Below are positions 24,536-34,140 of a DNA stretch of 64,000 nucleotides, piece after piece. The stretch's first letter is position 1. The number at the start of each line of letters is the position of its first letter. This stretch comes from Zobellia alginiliquefaciens (lineage in GTDB: Bacteria; Bacteroidota; Bacteroidia; Flavobacteriales; Flavobacteriaceae), in the NCBI RefSeq assembly GCF_029323795.1, contig NZ_CP119758.1, positions 3,658,001 through 3,722,000 on the forward strand, in the 5' to 3' direction. The translations under genes were made by a program, and so were the position numbers. The notes under the pieces are model-generated. The model did not search any database, was not told the DNA's origin, and saw nothing but the letters and a program-made list of their open reading frames with translations.

Positions 24536-26332
24536 CTATTTTGAATAGATAAGCGCCGCATAGGCCGGAATGGTAACCTGACCAGTGAACGGTTTCTTGT
24601 CCGTTGACTCTTCAATTTTTTCCATGTCCTCAACCTTTATAGCGGAGAAATCCTCATCATAGCCTTTCCAAGTACTATTAAAACGTAGTTTCCAGTCTGC
24701 ATCTTTTTTTATGCCGATGCCGTATTCCTCAAACTTTGTATTGCCAAAATTAAGAATGACAAGAACAGGCTCATTGTTTTCTTCATCCGTACTCCGTATA
24801 TACGCCAGTATTTTATTGTCTTGATTAAAATGAACAATATCTAGCTGCTGGCCGCGTAATCCGTTGGTCTTTTCTGCTTTTCCGGTGCGTAGGGCAATGA
24901 GGTCCGTAGACAGTTTGCTGATTCCCTTAAGTTTTTCAAGTTTGCCCCAATCCAGCTCTTTTGTATCTTGAAAATATTCATCTTCAATAAATTCCTGACC
25001 TTGAAAAAGCATAGGAATACCGGGTGCGGTAAGAGTTAGTACCAACCCCAAAATAGCTCTCTTTTTTGCAAACGGACTTTCGGCATCGCCCGGTTGAATC
25101 TCTTCGGGTACCCTAGCTTTTCCGTTCGCCACCTCGTCATGGGATTCCGTATATATTATTCTTTTAAAGGCATTGCCACTGTAGCAGTACGTTAAGGCAT
25201 TTACCACTTGCTGCAGATCTCTATCCTTATCGTTTAATTGGATCAATACCTCACGGATGGGATGCACAAAATTCATATCCCATTGAGAGCCATAGCCCAG
25301 ACCGCCGTGTTCCGTACCATCCGTAACCATATCATGGCCCTTTAAATCTTCTGCTATAGTGAGTATATGTGGATATTTAGATTGTATCTGCATGTTAATA
25401 TCTCGCATGAGAATATTCCCTTCGTTAATTTCGGTATCCATTCCTAGACCGCCACCTTCAAATCTAATATAAGAAGTGGCATCCATACGCAGACCGTCAC
25501 AATGGTATTTTTCTATCCAGAACAGGGCATTGTCCGCAATGTATTTTCTAACCTCGGGCCGGCCGTAGTCAGGGCGGGTATCTCCCCAAGGAGTTTCCGA
25601 GCGGTAATCATTATAAAAGTAGATACCCCCTTTGTCGTTTTCGCTCCACCCGTCAAACTGCCAAAGGTCTACATCAGACGGTCCAAAATGGTTATATACC
25701 ACATCCATAATTACGGCAATACCGTGTTTGTGGGCTTCTTTGACCATTTTGGCAAAACCGTCCGGACCGCCATAATCCTGCTCAATAGCAAACGGGTGCG
25801 CGGGATTGTAGCCCCATGAAATACCACCGGCAAATTCTGCTACGGGCAGTAATTCTATGCAGTTAATGCCCAATTCTTTTAGATAGGGTAGTTTCTCTAT
25901 TACACCTTCAAAGGTGCCCACCTGATCCGGTTTTTTACGGTTGAAAGTACCCACATGAAGTTCATAGATAACCAGTTCGTTCCAACTGGCAATTTTAAAA
26001 TTGTCATCCTTCCAATCAAAATCCAGTTTTCTGGCAATAGAGTTGCCATTACTGTTCGTAACCTCTACTGCATATGGGTCATTTCTCAGGTATTCGTCCT
26101 TTCCATTTACAATCAAGAATTTGTATTCATCACCCTCTTTACATTCATTGGTAACGCCTGCCCAATAGCCATTTTCTTCATGTTCCAGTTCAAAATTGTC
26201 TTTTTTCCAATCGTTAAAATCGCCAATGACAAAAACTTTATCGGCGTTAGGTGCCCAAACCCTAAATGTAGTAGTACCCTCATCTGTTAGGATGGCTCCC
26301 ATACCCTCACTTTTATTTACAATAGTTTCCAT
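24536..26332 (-). CDS. GH13 alpha-glucan-active enzyme, branching-enzyme-like
   Basis: 598 residues, no signal peptide. An N-terminal CBM48-type domain (residues ~15-95: FRVWAPNADKVFVIGDFNDW) precedes the GH13 barrel. All four conserved regions are visible: DVVYNHFG (I), DGLRMDATSYIR with the nucleophile Asp (II), TIAEDLKG with the acid/base Glu (III) and YTESHDEVANG with the transition-state Asp (IV). A C-terminal beta domain ends with AYAALIYSK. Region IV as SHDEV is characteristic of glycogen branching enzymes; the length and cytosolic location also fit glycogen-type metabolism. Trehalose-type hydrolase is less likely. No other glycogen genes are nearby. Confidence 0.85.
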   Translation of the reverse strand: METIVNKSEGMGAILTDEGTTTFRVWAPNADKVFVIGDFNDWKKDNFELEHEENGYWAGVTNECKEGDEYKFLIVNGKDEYLRNDPYAVEVTNSNGNSIARKLDFDWKDDNFKIASWNELVIYELHVGTFNRKKPDQVGTFEGVIEKLPYLKELGINCIELLPVAEFAGGISWGYNPAHPFAIEQDYGGPDGFAKMVKEAHKHGIAVIMDVVYNHFGPSDVDLWQFDGWSENDKGGIYFYNDYRSETPWGDTRPDYGRPEVRKYIADNALFWIEKYHCDGLRMDATSYIRFEGGGLGMDTEINEGNILMRDINMQIQSKYPHILTIAEDLKGHDMVTDGTEHGGLGYGSQWDMNFVHPIREVLIQLNDKDRDLQQVVNALTYCYSGNAFKRIIYTESHDEVANGKARVPEEIQPGDAESPFAKKRAILGLVLTLTAPGIPMLFQGQEFIEDEYFQDTKELDWGKLEKLKGISKLSTDLIALRTGKAEKTNGLRGQQLDIVHFNQDNKILAYIRSTDEENNEPVLVILNFGNTKFEEYGIGIKKDADWKLRFNSTWKGYDEDFSAIKVEDMEKIEESTDKKPFTGQVTIPAYAALIYSK

Positions 26333-26776
26333 GATATCTGTTTTTTTCTATAAGCAAAGGAGCCTATATTCCATAAGGTCAAAAATACGCGGAAACCACT
26401 TTTAATGCTGGAAATCGCATCGTTATAAATAACCCAAATCATCTAAAAAAGTAACGCTATAAATAATTTTAAAGTAGAGAATGCATAAAACCTTTTTTAA
26501 AACACAAATGATGTCCGCTCAAAATAATGACATGTATCACAAAATTGCTGAATTACCCTATGGGTTACCATATAAACTGGTTGCGAAATTCATATTAGAA
26601 TGAGGTAGTAATGCTTCTAAGGAGGAATATGGAAGATTTAAATTAGGGAATACAAGTGTTTTATGTCAATTTGATAAATTATGCCTAATTAGCTCTTTTT
26701 GTGATTTTTGTGGCGCGGGGTGATGTATCTTTGCAATTCCCCTTAAGTTCTTAATAGGGGGGCGGGACACTTAGAA
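26333..26776. other. Intergenic region between divergent GH13 and receiver genes
   Basis: About 440 bp, A+T-rich. A TATCTTTG box at 26726-26733 matches the -7 consensus and would serve the receiver gene at 26777; two TTTTTG stretches upstream (26696-26701 and 26705-26710) are 24 and 15 bp away, neither ideal as -33. Confidence 0.45.
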
Positions 26777-27181
26777 TTGGAGCGTATGAATTTTGGGCCA
26801 CTTGTTTATATTGATGATGACGAAGATGACCGCATGTTGTTTCAAGAAGCGATTGAAGAATTGTTTCCAAAGCTGCCTTTGGAGTCCTATGAAAGTGGAA
26901 CGTCTTTTTTACAACGGTTAAGTAACGACATATCTAATTTACCTAAGTTGATATTCGTTGATTTGAATATGCCCGTGGTAAGTGGTGAAGAATGTTTGAA
27001 GCACATTAGAAAAAACACACACTTTTCGCAAATCCCGGTGGTTATCTACTCAACATCCAGTAGCAGAGAAGACCATTCCAAATGTTTGAATTTAGGAGCG
27101 AATATGTTCGTAACCAAGTCTAGGTCCTATGAAGACTTAAAAAAACAGTTGAAGGAAATTGTTATGACACACCTCTTTTAG
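26777..27181 (+). CDS. Stand-alone response regulator receiver
   Basis: 134 residues, receiver domain only. The acidic pocket is IDDDEDD (residues ~10-16), the phosphoacceptor Asp lies in FVDLNMPVVSGEE, the conserved Thr/Ser in IYSTSSSRED and the Lys in VTKSRSYEDL. This is the Rcp1/CheY-like subgroup (with the EDD...EAI helix) that is abundant in Flavobacteria and usually receives phosphate from a histidine kinase encoded elsewhere. No output domain and no kinase nearby. Confidence 0.88.
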   Translation: MERMNFGPLVYIDDDEDDRMLFQEAIEELFPKLPLESYESGTSFLQRLSNDISNLPKLIFVDLNMPVVSGEECLKHIRKNTHFSQIPVVIYSTSSSREDHSKCLNLGANMFVTKSRSYEDLKKQLKEIVMTHLF

Positions 27182-27203
27182 ATTTTTATTTAAAAAATGG
27201 ATA

Positions 27204-27231
27204 TAAAAAAAGCCGGTCTAGGACCAGCTTT
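27204..27231 (-). terminator. Intrinsic terminator of the SYLF gene
   Basis: AAAGCCGGTC pairs with GACCAGCTTT (one mismatch, 3-base loop TAG); read on the minus strand it is followed by a run of seven T residues. It also lies just past the end of the plus-strand receiver gene. Confidence 0.7.
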
Positions 27232-27251
27232 AATTCGGGGGAATTTACGTA

Positions 27252-27800
27252 TTATTTCTTCTCAATCAGCTCCATGTCTGTATAGTTAAACTTTTGACCA
27301 CCTACGGATAGGTCTGCCATAAGTCCTTTTTTAGGCTTCGCAAATACAACAACACCGTCATCATAATTAGCTTTGGCAGCAACCCCTTTTTCTAGGGCTA
27401 CAGCAGTAGCTTCAGCAGAAAGTTCAAAGTCTCCGCTTTTAAATTCATTTAAAGCCTCTTCGGTTTCAAAGAATATAATTTCGGTTGATGCTTGTCCACC
27501 CGCTTGAAGTCCGACGTCCAATTTTTTCAAATCTGCCATTCCCATTGCTTTTCCATTTTCATAAAGAACACCATTACCGGATGCACCGCCTACAATTAGG
27601 CCACCTTCACCAACATTTGGGAAAACGGCATAACCTGATGCATTATCAAAGAAATGGTCTAGACCGTAGTTTGCCTTTTGTATTTTAGTTTTAGCTTTTT
27701 CGGCATCTGCTATAACACGCTGATCATCTCTATCTTGGGCATACGTACCTAGTGAGAAAAGTAGCATTGCTGTTATTAAAATTGATTTTGTAATATTCAT
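27252..27800 (-). CDS. SYLF-domain (Ysc84-type) lipid-binding exported protein
   Basis: 182 residues; signal peptide MNITKSILITAMLLFSLGTYAQ. The mature protein carries the SYLF/DUF500 domain: YGLDHFFDNASGYAVFPNVGEGGLIVGGASGNGVLYE, GLQAGGQASTEIIFFETEEAL and GVVVFAKPKKGLMADLSVGG. In eukaryotes the domain binds phosphoinositides; bacterial versions are periplasmic stress-associated proteins without a defined ligand. It lies between two single-domain receivers and has its own terminator. Confidence 0.88.
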   Translation of the reverse strand: MNITKSILITAMLLFSLGTYAQDRDDQRVIADAEKAKTKIQKANYGLDHFFDNASGYAVFPNVGEGGLIVGGASGNGVLYENGKAMGMADLKKLDVGLQAGGQASTEIIFFETEEALNEFKSGDFELSAEATAVALEKGVAAKANYDDGVVVFAKPKKGLMADLSVGGQKFNYTDMELIEKK

Positions 27801-27984
27801 ATCATTAGTTTTAGATTAAACTTTAATTCTGACACAAAAATACAGGGTGTTTACCAGTTGGATTGTCGCTATGAATTGAATTTATGATGCAAAAAAAGTA
27901 TAGTTTTAGGAGTAATAATAAAAGGATTTCAGCACAACTAAATCGACGGTTTTACGTCCCATTATAATAGAATAAGTGTAGGGT

Positions 27985-28416
27985 TTAAACCAGAATAACA
28001 AATTGCGCAGCACTCGGTTCTTGTGCATCTTTTTGAATTATTGTTTTCAAGCTTTTTTGAAGCATAATTTTTAGATCTTCAAAAGAGGAGGGCTTTTGAA
28101 TATATTGGTTGGCGCCGTCCGTTTGTAATTGGTTTACTTCTCTTTGACGGTAGGAGGTAGAGTATACAATAACCTTAATATCCTTAAAACGAGGAAAGTT
28201 TCTAATATCCGTTAGGCACTCAAAACCGTTCATGAGCGGCATATTTAAATCTAAGAAAATAGCATCGGGTAGAGGAGATTTTGAGAAAAGGTCATCCATT
28301 AAATCTACACCATTATCAAACTCGGTTACTTTGGTGGGCATGTTGATCTCACTAAGCGCTTCAACAAACAATTCTCGGTCTTCGGTATCATCATCCGCTA
28401 AAAAAAGGTCAAGCAT
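27985..28416 (-). CDS. Stand-alone response regulator receiver
   Basis: 143 residues. Acidic pocket LADDDTEDREL, phosphoacceptor Asp in FLDLNMPLMNGFE, Ser/Thr in VYSTSYRQRE and Lys in IQKPSSFEDL. Same Rcp1/CheY-like subgroup as the receiver at 26777, and similar enough in layout to suggest paralogy. No output domain. The start is placed at 28416 (MLDLFLADDDTEDR), with the acidic pocket right at the N-terminus as in its relatives. Confidence 0.88.
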   Translation of the reverse strand: MLDLFLADDDTEDRELFVEALSEINMPTKVTEFDNGVDLMDDLFSKSPLPDAIFLDLNMPLMNGFECLTDIRNFPRFKDIKVIVYSTSYRQREVNQLQTDGANQYIQKPSSFEDLKIMLQKSLKTIIQKDAQEPSAAQFVILV

Positions 28417-29057
28417 ATCAAAGTTTTATTTTTTTTGGTCGTGAAACGGTGTGTACACTTTCATTTATCTATCAAATATGGGCTAGCACTATATTGAGTT
28501 TAGAAAAAATATTTTTCACATATACGTCACGTGGTTTTGTTTGGAACCTTGTTTTATGTGTATATATTCAAAAAACAAAGTATGGTGCTAAAATAACGTC
28601 TTTAGATTAAACAGAAGGCTTGGATTGGTACAGAAGTTAACTCAAAAGACTGAGCTATTTTCAAAAATTATAGATTTTCGTAAACCTTGGGAGCGGTTTT
28701 AAAAGTCTTACTTAGGTAGGGTTTAGGGTACGTTTTTGACAATATAAGACCTCTTTTTTGATAGAATCCTATAATGTTAACCGTGTTCGGACACGATTAT
28801 TTTCTGTGTGCGCACACATTTTAAGAGATTTTACTAGGTTATTTGAGGGCAGAAAATTACATTCGTAAAAATTTATATAGTTATAAAATATGAATATCCA
28901 GCTAATATTGACTTTATGTACAGGATTTATTAGTATGGATGACGAAATTATATTGAAACTAGTTTAGAGTTAGACAGAATTATAAGAAATGTGTTTGGCT
29001 ACATAAGTCATACATATTTCTAAGATCATAAACATCAAAACAATTTAAATAATTAAA
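28417..29057. other. Intergenic region upstream of the DUF1080 operon
   Basis: About 640 bp separating divergent genes. Apart from the two palindromes at 28782-28818 it is A+T-rich and no gene is visible. Confidence 0.5.
28782..28818. promoter_or_regulatory. Two LacI-type operator-like palindromes
   Basis: CGTGTTCGGACACG (28782-28795) and TGTGTGCGCACACA (28805-28818) are 14-bp palindromes (one mismatch and perfect, respectively) with a central CG, as LacI-family operators have. Their centres are 23 bp apart, about two helical turns. A third copy lies upstream of the lacI-type gene at 35331. Confidence 0.6.
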
Positions 29058-30467
29058 ATGAAGTACTTAAAACTGAGCAAACTAAAGACCTTTGGATATA
29101 ATAGTGCACTGTTGTTAATGGCATCAAGTCTTTTTATAGGCTGTGAGACCGAAAAAAAAGAAACTCAACCATGGACAGAACTTTTTGATGGTGAAACATT
29201 AACGGGCTGGACCCAAAAAGGAGGAGAAGCCATTTATGAAGTTAGGGATAATGCCATTGTAGGAACAACGGTTAGCAATACTCCAAACTCTTTTATGACA
29301 TCGGATAAAATGTATGATGATTTTATTTTGGAGTTAGATTATAAGGTAGACCCTTCCATGAATTCCGGTATTCAGATTCGTAGCAATAGTTTTCCACCTT
29401 ATATGAATGGAAGAATACATGGTTATCAAGTAGAAATTGACCCGTCTGATCGTGCTTGGAGTGCGGGTATTTATGATGAAGCCCGTAGAGGCTGGTTGCA
29501 TCCTCTAGCGGATGACAATACCAAGGCTAAAGAAGCTTTCAAACAAAATGATTGGAATCATTATCGTATAGAAGCCATTGGTGATACCCTAAAAACGTGG
29601 ATTAACGGAGTACCGGCATCGCATTTGATAGATACGCAAACAGACAGTGGTTTTATTGGTTTACAGGTACACTCTATCGGCAAGGACAAAACTCCTGGTA
29701 CAGAAATCGTTTGGAAGGATATTAAGATCATTACAGAAGATGTAGAGAAATATTCTCAAAAGACACCGCTGCCAGCAGTAAACATGGCAAATCAGTTAAC
29801 CAAAAATGAAAAGGACCAAGGTTGGGAATTACTTTGGGACGGTAAAACTACTGAAGGTTGGAGAGGTGCTAAACTGGAAAGCTTCCCAGATAAGGGTTGG
29901 GAAATTGAAAATGGTATCCTTACCGTTTTATCTTCTGGAGGTGAAGAATCGGCAGCAGGTGGTGATATCGTTACTACGGAAAACTATGGTGATTTTGAAT
30001 TGAAATTAGATTTTAAATTAACCGAAGGCGCAAACAGTGGAATTAAATACTATGTTGATACCAATATCAATAAAGGTGAAGGTTCTTCTATAGGTTTGGA
30101 ATACCAAATTTTAGACGATGACAAACATCCTGATGCTAAAAAAGGAAACCACGAAGGTAGCCGTACGGTTTCTTCACTATACGATTTAATTAAAGCAGAC
30201 CCTAAAAAGCCGATCAAACCTATTGGCGAATGGAATACGGCTCACATTGTTTCAAAAGGGAATCACGTAGAACATTACCTGAATGGCGCTAAAGTTCTTG
30301 AATATGAAAGAAAGAGCGACAACTTTAGAAAATTGGTTTCTGAAAGTAAGTACGTTAAGTGGCCAAATTTTGGCGAGCTGGAAACGGGTCAGATTTTATT
30401 ACAGGACCATGGAGATAGGGTTAGCTTTAAAAACATTCAAATAAAAACACCAAAAGAAGATAAGTAA
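29058..30467 (+). CDS. Lipoprotein with two DUF1080 / 3-keto-disaccharide hydrolase domains
   Basis: 469 residues. The signal peptide ends in a lipobox (SSLFIGC), giving a lipoprotein. Two tandem DUF1080 domains follow: residues ~36-225 (WTELFDGETLTGWTQKG ... MNSGIQIRSNS) and ~250-466 (GWELLWDGKTTEGWRGA ... ANSGIKYYV ... GLEYQILDDDKH). The domain is a concanavalin-like beta-sandwich now linked to hydrolysis of 3-keto-glycosides. The stop codon TAA overlaps the ATG of the next gene by one base, so it is coupled to a Gfo/Idh/MocA oxidoreductase. The pair fits oxidation at C3 followed by cleavage of a keto sugar. Confidence 0.88.
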   Translation: MKYLKLSKLKTFGYNSALLLMASSLFIGCETEKKETQPWTELFDGETLTGWTQKGGEAIYEVRDNAIVGTTVSNTPNSFMTSDKMYDDFILELDYKVDPSMNSGIQIRSNSFPPYMNGRIHGYQVEIDPSDRAWSAGIYDEARRGWLHPLADDNTKAKEAFKQNDWNHYRIEAIGDTLKTWINGVPASHLIDTQTDSGFIGLQVHSIGKDKTPGTEIVWKDIKIITEDVEKYSQKTPLPAVNMANQLTKNEKDQGWELLWDGKTTEGWRGAKLESFPDKGWEIENGILTVLSSGGEESAAGGDIVTTENYGDFELKLDFKLTEGANSGIKYYVDTNINKGEGSSIGLEYQILDDDKHPDAKKGNHEGSRTVSSLYDLIKADPKKPIKPIGEWNTAHIVSKGNHVEHYLNGAKVLEYERKSDNFRKLVSESKYVKWPNFGELETGQILLQDHGDRVSFKNIQIKTPKEDK

Positions 30468-31795
30468 TGACCAGTAGAAGAAATTTCATAAAGAAAACGG
30501 CAACAGGTTCAATGGCCTTATCGTTTAGCGGCCTTATTTTACCTTCTATGGCGCATGCTAATATTTTGGGTGCAAATGACCATATCAATTGTGCAATAAT
30601 TGGGGTTCGAAGTAGAGCAAAGGCACATGTAATGGCAATTCATGAGCAGCAAAATGCTAAGATTATTTATAGCTGTGATGTGGATGATACTATTTTGGAA
30701 GAACACAATGCATGGTGCCAAGAAAATATTGGATACATCCCTAAAAATGAAAAGGATTTTAGAAAGGTTCTAGAAGATAAGGATGTAGATGCTGTTTTTA
30801 TTGCAACGCCAGAACATTGGCATGCACCAATGGCTATTATGGCTTTACAGGCAGGAAAGCATGTGTACGTAGAAAAACCATGTAGTCATAATCCTTATGA
30901 GAACGATTTGCTGGTTGAAGCGCATAAGAAGTACGGTAAAAAAGTACAGATGGGTAACCAACAACGTTCGGCACAGACCTCTATTTTGGGTGTTAAGGAT
31001 ATTAGGGACGGAGTTATAGGTGAGGTGTACAAAGGAGAGGCGTACTACAGCAATAATCGAGGGTCCATTGGCAAAGGTACTGAAATTGCCGTTCCGGGTA
31101 CATTAGACTGGGATATGTGGCAAGGACCGGCGCCAAGAGAGAAATACAGGGATAATGTACACCCGTATAACTGGCATTGGTTTAAAACTTGGGGTACCGG
31201 AGAAGTGCATAATAATGGTACACACGAGATTGATATATGCCGTTGGGCATTGGGTGTAGACCTACCGGAAAGTGTTACTTCTTTTGGGGGTAAATATGCA
31301 TATGATGACGATTGGGAGTTTGTAGATAACCAACAGGTTACCTATAAATATAAAGATGATAAATTCATTACATGGACAGGACATAGCCGAGGGAAAATTT
31401 TACCTAGCCAACCCGGTCGTGGCGCTACCATTTACGGTAGTAAAGGTATTATTCAGTTGGACCGAAACTTTTATAAATTATTCGATTTAGAAGGTAACCT
31501 TATAAAAGAGGAAAAAGAAGGAGCTGCCAGTGCAACAACCAATACAATGGGGCAGGGACAGTTAGATGTAAATCATGTAGGGAACTTCTTTGATGCTATA
31601 AGAACGGATAAATCGCTTCATGCAGATATACAGGATGCCAGTATTTCAACCATGTTGTGCCACTTGGGCAATATGGCTCAGGATGCAGGAGAAACCTTAA
31701 AGATTGATCAGGCTACCGGTAAAATTTTGAATAACGAAAAGGCTATGGCCAATTGGAAACGGGAATATGCCCAAGGTTGGGAGCCTAAATTATAA
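30467..31795 (+). CDS. Gfo/Idh/MocA family oxidoreductase with Tat-type signal
   Basis: 442 residues. The N-terminus MTSRRNFIKKTATGSMAL has the twin-arginine SRRNFIKK motif and ends in SMAHA, so the folded cofactor-loaded enzyme is exported to the periplasm. The Rossmann region begins CAIIGVRSRAKAHVMAI; the family catalytic Lys is in HVYVEKPCSHNPYE, and GTHEIDICRWALGV is the usual substrate-side His/Asp segment. These enzymes oxidise or reduce sugar hydroxyls using tightly bound NAD(P). Being coupled to the DUF1080 protein suggests a 3-keto-glycoside step. The substrate is unknown. Confidence 0.88.
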   Translation: MTSRRNFIKKTATGSMALSFSGLILPSMAHANILGANDHINCAIIGVRSRAKAHVMAIHEQQNAKIIYSCDVDDTILEEHNAWCQENIGYIPKNEKDFRKVLEDKDVDAVFIATPEHWHAPMAIMALQAGKHVYVEKPCSHNPYENDLLVEAHKKYGKKVQMGNQQRSAQTSILGVKDIRDGVIGEVYKGEAYYSNNRGSIGKGTEIAVPGTLDWDMWQGPAPREKYRDNVHPYNWHWFKTWGTGEVHNNGTHEIDICRWALGVDLPESVTSFGGKYAYDDDWEFVDNQQVTYKYKDDKFITWTGHSRGKILPSQPGRGATIYGSKGIIQLDRNFYKLFDLEGNLIKEEKEGAASATTNTMGQGQLDVNHVGNFFDAIRTDKSLHADIQDASISTMLCHLGNMAQDAGETLKIDQATGKILNNEKAMANWKREYAQGWEPKL

Positions 31796-31851
31796 GTGCC
31801 ATACCCAGCAAAGGGCAAGCTAAATACATTTTGTTTTTTTGTTAGTTAATT

Positions 31852-31884
31852 GGTCCGCATGACAATGTTATGCGGACCTTTTTT
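31852..31884 (+). terminator. Intrinsic terminator of the DUF1080-oxidoreductase operon
   Basis: GGTCCGCAT (31852-31860) pairs perfectly with ATGCGGACC (31870-31878) over a 9-base loop, followed by six T residues. Confidence 0.93.
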
Positions 31885-31930
31885 ATGTATTTATATTTTT
31901 TGTAAAACGATAATGAATGGGTAAAGAAAA

Positions 31931-34102
31931 CTATCTCCTGATTACCTTTTGGCGGTGAACTGTAGTTCCATCGGCATTCTTGATGACCAAAATATAAACA
32001 CCAGAAGAAATTGCTGAAGTATCTATTTTCGATTTTTCGTTTAGATCAATAGTTTCGGTATGGGTTAATTCTCCGTTCATACTATAAATTTGAACTGTGC
32101 ATATACCCTGTAGGTCCGTTGCCAAGTTCATTTCTTGTTGAAAGGGGATAGGGTAGAGTACAGAGCTATCAGTTGTTTGTTCGGAAGACGTACGGTCGCC
32201 AAAAAGACTTTCCGCTTTAGCGAATGCCTGCTTACCAATCTCATCACCTATTAAGCGTCCTGGTATATCATCTATGGGAGGATGTATACCGCCCCATATT
32301 CTTGAGAGGCTGGTTTGGTCGGATGCATCTCTATATGTTGCCCATTGCAGCGTAATATCTTCTGAAGGTCCATTTTCAAAAACTAGAAACTCATTCGCTT
32401 TAATATCAAAAGTCCCTATACCTCCAGGAAAAAATGCATCTCCTGTAAGTAGCGTCATAACTTCGGCAGCAGCTCTGGAAAAAGTGGAATGTCCGGAAAC
32501 ATAACCGGCAAACGGAGGGGTAACAAAAGTTCCTCTCTGGTAGGGCCACCAGTGGGTTCCTAAAATCCATCCAACGCCGGCAACATCGGTTTCAGGGTCG
32601 TTTATGAAGTCTGGTCCGCGCCATGCTTTAATCTTAACTTCTCCTACGGACTCGCCCATCGCACCAGCAAGTGCATCACCTTCTTCAATAAGTTCAATTA
32701 ACCCTGGGATTAACGGAATGCCATGTGGGTCAAAACTAGGTAAGGAAGAATCGCTACTTTGTCCTTTACCGCACATATATCTAATGGCCGAGATAGGTCT
32801 TACATAGTCATAATAACCTTTTATGGCCCATGTAGCAATGGCTGAATCGTGCATAGCTCCACCCAGCGCTAAATACGATTTTACATCCCATTCCAAACTG
32901 GTCATGGCAGCGCCTTCTCCCTTAAACTTTTTAGTGACCATAGGATGGTCGCTCACATAGTTAAGAATTGTAAACCAATGTCCGGGTGGAGTTTCGGAAT
33001 CTGGGCCATCTGCCCAGAATTCTGCCAGAACCCGTGTATAATCGGAGCGTTTTACCAGTTGAGGTTCGTAAGGTCTGTCCGTATACGGATTAAGGTCCCA
33101 TCCTTGACCTGTATCCCCACCTTCCATAAGGTTATAGAAATTTTGAAACGCTTCAAACGTAGTAGGGTAGGTGTCAATATCGACATTTCCTAAACTTGCA
33201 GGAGAGATGTCTATTTCAGTATCGTCTTCCGGGTCTAAATGCGCAGACCATGCAGCTACCAATGTGAAGTTCCATTTGTAAGGATCATTAATGCCATCAG
33301 CTCTAGAATCGCCTATTTGTGGTGGATCTTGAGTTTCAAAATAAAGGTGAGAGTCAAAACCGTTGTTCTTTACCTGTAAGTCGGCTTCGTCTAAGGCAAA
33401 AGGAACTACGGTTCCCCATTCCGGTCCAAGAAAGTCAGGAATGGCTACAGGAACTGAGTTTCCCGATTGATCTATAAAAAGGTCAAAAGACAAAGGCTGC
33501 CAATGGTTGGGGTCTATATCGGTTATATCCTGATATTCCGCAAGTACTAATGGGGGATTGGTAGGGTTGTACAGCTGATTGCCATATTCAAAATCTTCAT
33601 TGGAACCGTCCTGTCTACCAAAAGCGATCATTTCATTCCCTAAATAATTTCCAAGTGCCGCGTATGAACCACTGCTGTAATCTGTAGATGTAAATTCTGG
33701 GTCATATCCAAAAGAAAAGAATAACTCTTCTATATTGTTTAAAGTGACAAAGGCTCCCGGTGATGTAGAAAAGCGATGCGTTAGTAACCTGAACAAAGCA
33801 TAACTCATGATTTCCTGTCGCGCGACATCAGCGTTATCGGGCTGTAGAATTCCATTGTACCTACACTCATAACCACCATACGTTTGGCCTAAAAAAACGG
33901 TTTGTGCAGTGCTGTCAAATAAGGCCCAAGCATCATACATGACCATGGAACTGTGGTATAGATTACGTGCATGTACCGTTGGCCTGGCATAATCTACTCT
34001 AATGGCACCCAGTAAAACTTCATTCCATTGCCTGGCAACCGAGTGCTGGGCATTGCCTATGCAAACTACACAGAACAGAGTTAATAGAAGTAGTTTTTTC
34101 AT
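31931..34102 (-). CDS. Vanadium-dependent haloperoxidase-like (PAP2-superfamily) enzyme with T9SS tag
   Basis: Start at 34102 gives a signal peptide (MKKLLLLTLFCVVCIGNAQ); a longer frame exists to 34126. The C-terminal half has the PAP2/vanadium haloperoxidase motifs: basic/aromatic RPISAIRYM, YVSGHSTFSRAAAEVM and SRIWGGIHPPIDDIPGRLIG, the last with the His that would ligate vanadate. The last ~75 residues (LYPIPF ... YSMNGELTHTETI ... SGVYILVIKN) are a type-A T9SS sorting domain, so it is secreted to the outside. Halide oxidation versus phosphatase activity cannot be told from motifs. It starts 38 bp after the LacI-type gene on the same strand, implying one operon. Confidence 0.85.
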   Translation of the reverse strand: MKKLLLLTLFCVVCIGNAQHSVARQWNEVLLGAIRVDYARPTVHARNLYHSSMVMYDAWALFDSTAQTVFLGQTYGGYECRYNGILQPDNADVARQEIMSYALFRLLTHRFSTSPGAFVTLNNIEELFFSFGYDPEFTSTDYSSGSYAALGNYLGNEMIAFGRQDGSNEDFEYGNQLYNPTNPPLVLAEYQDITDIDPNHWQPLSFDLFIDQSGNSVPVAIPDFLGPEWGTVVPFALDEADLQVKNNGFDSHLYFETQDPPQIGDSRADGINDPYKWNFTLVAAWSAHLDPEDDTEIDISPASLGNVDIDTYPTTFEAFQNFYNLMEGGDTGQGWDLNPYTDRPYEPQLVKRSDYTRVLAEFWADGPDSETPPGHWFTILNYVSDHPMVTKKFKGEGAAMTSLEWDVKSYLALGGAMHDSAIATWAIKGYYDYVRPISAIRYMCGKGQSSDSSLPSFDPHGIPLIPGLIELIEEGDALAGAMGESVGEVKIKAWRGPDFINDPETDVAGVGWILGTHWWPYQRGTFVTPPFAGYVSGHSTFSRAAAEVMTLLTGDAFFPGGIGTFDIKANEFLVFENGPSEDITLQWATYRDASDQTSLSRIWGGIHPPIDDIPGRLIGDEIGKQAFAKAESLFGDRTSSEQTTDSSVLYPIPFQQEMNLATDLQGICTVQIYSMNGELTHTETIDLNEKSKIDTSAISSGVYILVIKNADGTTVHRQKVIRR

Positions 34103-34140
34103 GGTTGGTCTGTGCGTAAAATACAACGCAATAAGTTAAT

